Positions 33,306 through 34,894 of a stretch of 34,894 bases of DNA are shown piece after piece. Made by a program: the position numbers and the translations under genes. Positions within the stretch are counted from its first letter, which is position 1; the number at the start of each line of letters is the position of its first letter. The notes beneath the pieces were generated by a model, which was not told the origin of the DNA, made no database searches, and saw only the letters and a program-made list of their open reading frames with translations. Source of the DNA: Flavobacteriaceae bacterium (lineage in GTDB: Bacteria; Bacteroidota; Bacteroidia; Flavobacteriales; Flavobacteriaceae); NCBI GenBank assembly GCA_029934835.1, contig JAOZLL010000017.1, forward strand, positions 1-34,894. Direction: 5' to 3'.

Positions 33306-34427
33306 TTATGTAGTTTTTAGTTTTTCAAGCATGATTTCTGCAACTGTTTCCGAGGCACCTTTACCACCTAATTTCTCTTCTAATTCGAGGTAGTTTTCAA
33401 AAATTGTAGTTCTGTTATCTGGATCTAAAATTGCTTTTAATTCTTTCGTCAATCTTGTCTTATTGAAATTTTTTTGGAGAAGTTCTGCAACTATTGGTGC
33501 ATCCATAATCAAGTTAACTAATGAAAAGTATTTAATGTTTTTAACCAAAAAACTACCAATAAAATAAGTCAAAGCACTTGTTTCATAACACACTACTTGT
33601 GGCACTTTAAACAAAGCAGTTTCTAGTGTTGCCGTTCCTGAAGTTACCAAAGCGGCGTTAGAAATACTTAGTAAGTCATAGGTTTTGTTGGGAACAAAAG
33701 CTACCGACGAATCTATTATATAGTTCTCATAAAATGATTTTGTTCTGTTTGGCGCTCCGGCAATAACAAACTGATAATCTGTAAATAGTTTACTCATTTG
33801 CACCATCAAGGGAAGCATTTTTTTAATTTCTTGTGCTCGGCTTCCAGGTAAAAGAGCAATAATGGGGTTTTGACCTAATTGAAATTCTGTTCTAAATGCT
33901 TTTGCTTTTGTAGGTGGTCTATCTGCAATAACATCTTGTAGCGGATTACCTACATAATGAACAGGATATTGGTGTTTTTTCTCAAAAAATTCTTTTTCAA
34001 AAGGGAAAATCACATAGAGTTCATCAATATATTTTTTAAACTTTTCAACTCTTTTTTCATTCCATGCCCAAAGTTTTGGAGCAATATAAAAATGAGTAGG
34101 AATTCCCATTTCTTTTGCAAAAGGAGCAATACGTAAATTAAACCCAGAATAATCAACTAAAATTAAAACATCAGGTTGGTACGCTGCAATATCTTGCTTA
34201 CAATATTTGATATATTTAGTAAGTGTATTGATGTTTTTGAGAACTTCTAAAATTCCCATAAATGCCAACTTTTGGTAGTGTGTCACTAAATCGCCGCCAA
34301 CAGCTTGCATAAGATCGCCACCCCAAAATCTAAATTCAGCATTTGTATCTTTCACCTTTAAGGCTTTCATTAAATTAGAGGCATGCAAATCACCTGAGGC
34401 TTCTCCTGCTATTAAATAATACTTCAT
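33306..34427 (-). CDS. lpxB: Lipid-A-disaccharide synthase
   Basis: Condenses UDP-2,3-diacylglucosamine with lipid X to the lipid A disaccharide (a GT19 enzyme at the inner membrane). It has 373 residues, the usual length. Signatures: YYLIAGEASGDLHASNLM at residues 3-20, FRFWGGDLMQAVGGDLV, KLAFMGILEVLKNI, ILVDYSGFNLRIA, THFYIAPKLWAWNEKRV, VHYVGNPLQD, IALLPGSRAQEIKKMLP and ALVTSGTATLETAL. Its presence shows a lipid-A-containing outer membrane. Confidence 0.95.
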   Translation of the reverse strand: MKYYLIAGEASGDLHASNLMKALKVKDTNAEFRFWGGDLMQAVGGDLVTHYQKLAFMGILEVLKNINTLTKYIKYCKQDIAAYQPDVLILVDYSGFNLRIAPFAKEMGIPTHFYIAPKLWAWNEKRVEKFKKYIDELYVIFPFEKEFFEKKHQYPVHYVGNPLQDVIADRPPTKAKAFRTEFQLGQNPIIALLPGSRAQEIKKMLPLMVQMSKLFTDYQFVIAGAPNRTKSFYENYIIDSSVAFVPNKTYDLLSISNAALVTSGTATLETALFKVPQVVCYETSALTYFIGSFLVKNIKYFSLVNLIMDAPIVAELLQKNFNKTRLTKELKAILDPDNRTTIFENYLELEEKLGGKGASETVAEIMLEKLKTT

Positions 34428-34598
34428 ATGACTGAATTTTTATTTTTCATAGGTGTCCTATGTTATTCGCTATTAGTCATCCTATTGTCACGTAAAGCGT
34501 AATGGCGCAAAAGACACTCATGTGTCAAGATTAGAAATGCTCGGTTCATGTTTTTCTACTTTATGGTTGGTCTTTAAGTGAAGTCAAAATGAGCAATT
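34428..34598. other. Gene-free spacer between lpxB and the small membrane protein
   Basis: No gene is visible. GACAC-TCAT-GTGTC (34510-34523) is a short hairpin. TGTTATTCGCTATT at 34461-34474 also occurs at 4353-4366, in the pnuC-GGGPS gap, and is probably a dispersed intergenic repeat. Confidence 0.5.
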
Positions 34599-34877
34599 TT
34601 AAAAAAAGGTAAACCAAAATACAAGCAAAGCAGCTAATATAACACCGAGCATCACACCACGAGCTTTATAATCCTCTTTGCGTTTTAGAAAAACAAAGAA
34701 TAATAGCAAATTGGGTATAGCTCCAAGAGCCAATATCATTTCTTGGTTACTCGTATCTATCATCCATTGCCATGAAGCCTCAAAACCATTTTTCATAATA
34801 TATTCCATATAAAGATAGCTACCCGCGATAGTAGTTAGGATACTAATTATAAAACCAATAATAATCTTTTTTATCAT
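34599..34877 (-). CDS. Small two- or three-helix membrane protein, conserved hypothetical
   Basis: A 92-residue protein with hydrophobic segments at about 3-25, 48-64 and 74-91 (IIIGFIISILTTIAGSYLYM, MILALGAIPNLLLFFVFL, GVMLGVILAALLVFWFTFF) separated by charged loops (KRKEDYKARG). I recognise it only as a conserved flavobacterial hypothetical found near lpxB. No function is known. The ATG at 34877 is close to the window edge, so its promoter and upstream neighbour are not visible. Confidence 0.75.
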   Translation of the reverse strand: MIKKIIIGFIISILTTIAGSYLYMEYIMKNGFEASWQWMIDTSNQEMILALGAIPNLLLFFVFLKRKEDYKARGVMLGVILAALLVFWFTFF

Positions 34878-34894
34878 AATCTAGTTATTACACT

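Noticed and set aside
1-34894. CRISPR array, prophage or defence island
   Set aside because: No regularly spaced repeats with unique spacers, no phage structural or integrase genes, and no nuclease/toxin cluster. The 45-bp repeats at 9823-10812 are coding and contiguous.

Overview
The window looks like a chromosomal segment from a marine-type Flavobacteriaceae (phylum Bacteroidota). The DNA is very A+T rich. Upstream regions carry the Bacteroidota promoter pattern TTG ... TAnnTTTG rather than -35/-10 boxes. Family content fits too: OmpW/PorT-like small barrels, a bacterial GGGPS (PcrB-like), an OlsF-type fusion, a membrane-anchored TPR-HTH regulator, a Pif1-HRDC-HTH helicase, and LpxB next to a Bacteroidota-type ComEC. 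I do not assign a genus.

Layout. 1-628 (-): 5' part of tilS, cut by the window edge. 767-2154 (+): tandem pair of paralogous outer-membrane barrels, each with its own promoter and terminator. 2298-3008 (+): HTH (sigma-region-4-like) protein. 3022-6252 (-): an operon-like run of a phosphopantetheinyl transferase, a broken GNAT acetyltransferase, GGGPS, PnuC and a NadR-type ribosylnicotinamide kinase. 6403-7719 (+): S-adenosylhomocysteinase, followed by a hairpin, tRNA-Ser(GGA) and its terminator. 8191-8706 (+): PEMT/ICMT-like membrane methyltransferase. 8856-12189 (-): a 961-residue secreted double-solenoid protein and a small C1q-like partner, divergent from a 630-residue membrane TPR-HTH regulator (12360-14252, +).

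14407-18184 (+): a small Cys/His-rich membrane protein, a family-2 glycosyltransferase, an ECF sigma factor and a bifunctional OlsF-type acyltransferase, which may form an envelope-lipid unit. 18181-19176 (-): dihydroorotate-dehydrogenase-like protein. 19249-19413: a MITE-like element with terminal inverted repeats and an apparent 10-bp target duplication. 19509-22885 (+): pta-ackA. 22990-24264 (-): acetyl-CoA hydrolase/CoA-transferase. Together these three genes interconvert acetyl-CoA, acetyl phosphate and acetate. 24442-26625 (+): map, a NUMOD4/HNH protein overlapping map, and a SAM methyltransferase. 26948-27730 (+): acyl-ACP thioesterase.

27932-34877 (-): a run of a small membrane protein, LpxB, ComEC, a membrane protein plus XRE regulator pair, and the Pif1-like helicase.

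Most of the window is ordinary core genome. The points that stand out are: the GNAT gene with two independent lesions (one frameshift, one in-frame stop); the 145-bp MITE-like insertion between two genes; the gap-free 22 x 15-residue solenoid with its internal 225-bp duplication, facing a membrane-bound transcription factor across a tandem 11-bp repeat; and the grouping of a glycosyltransferase, an ECF sigma factor and OlsF. No CRISPR array, prophage, transposase gene or recognisable defence island was seen.
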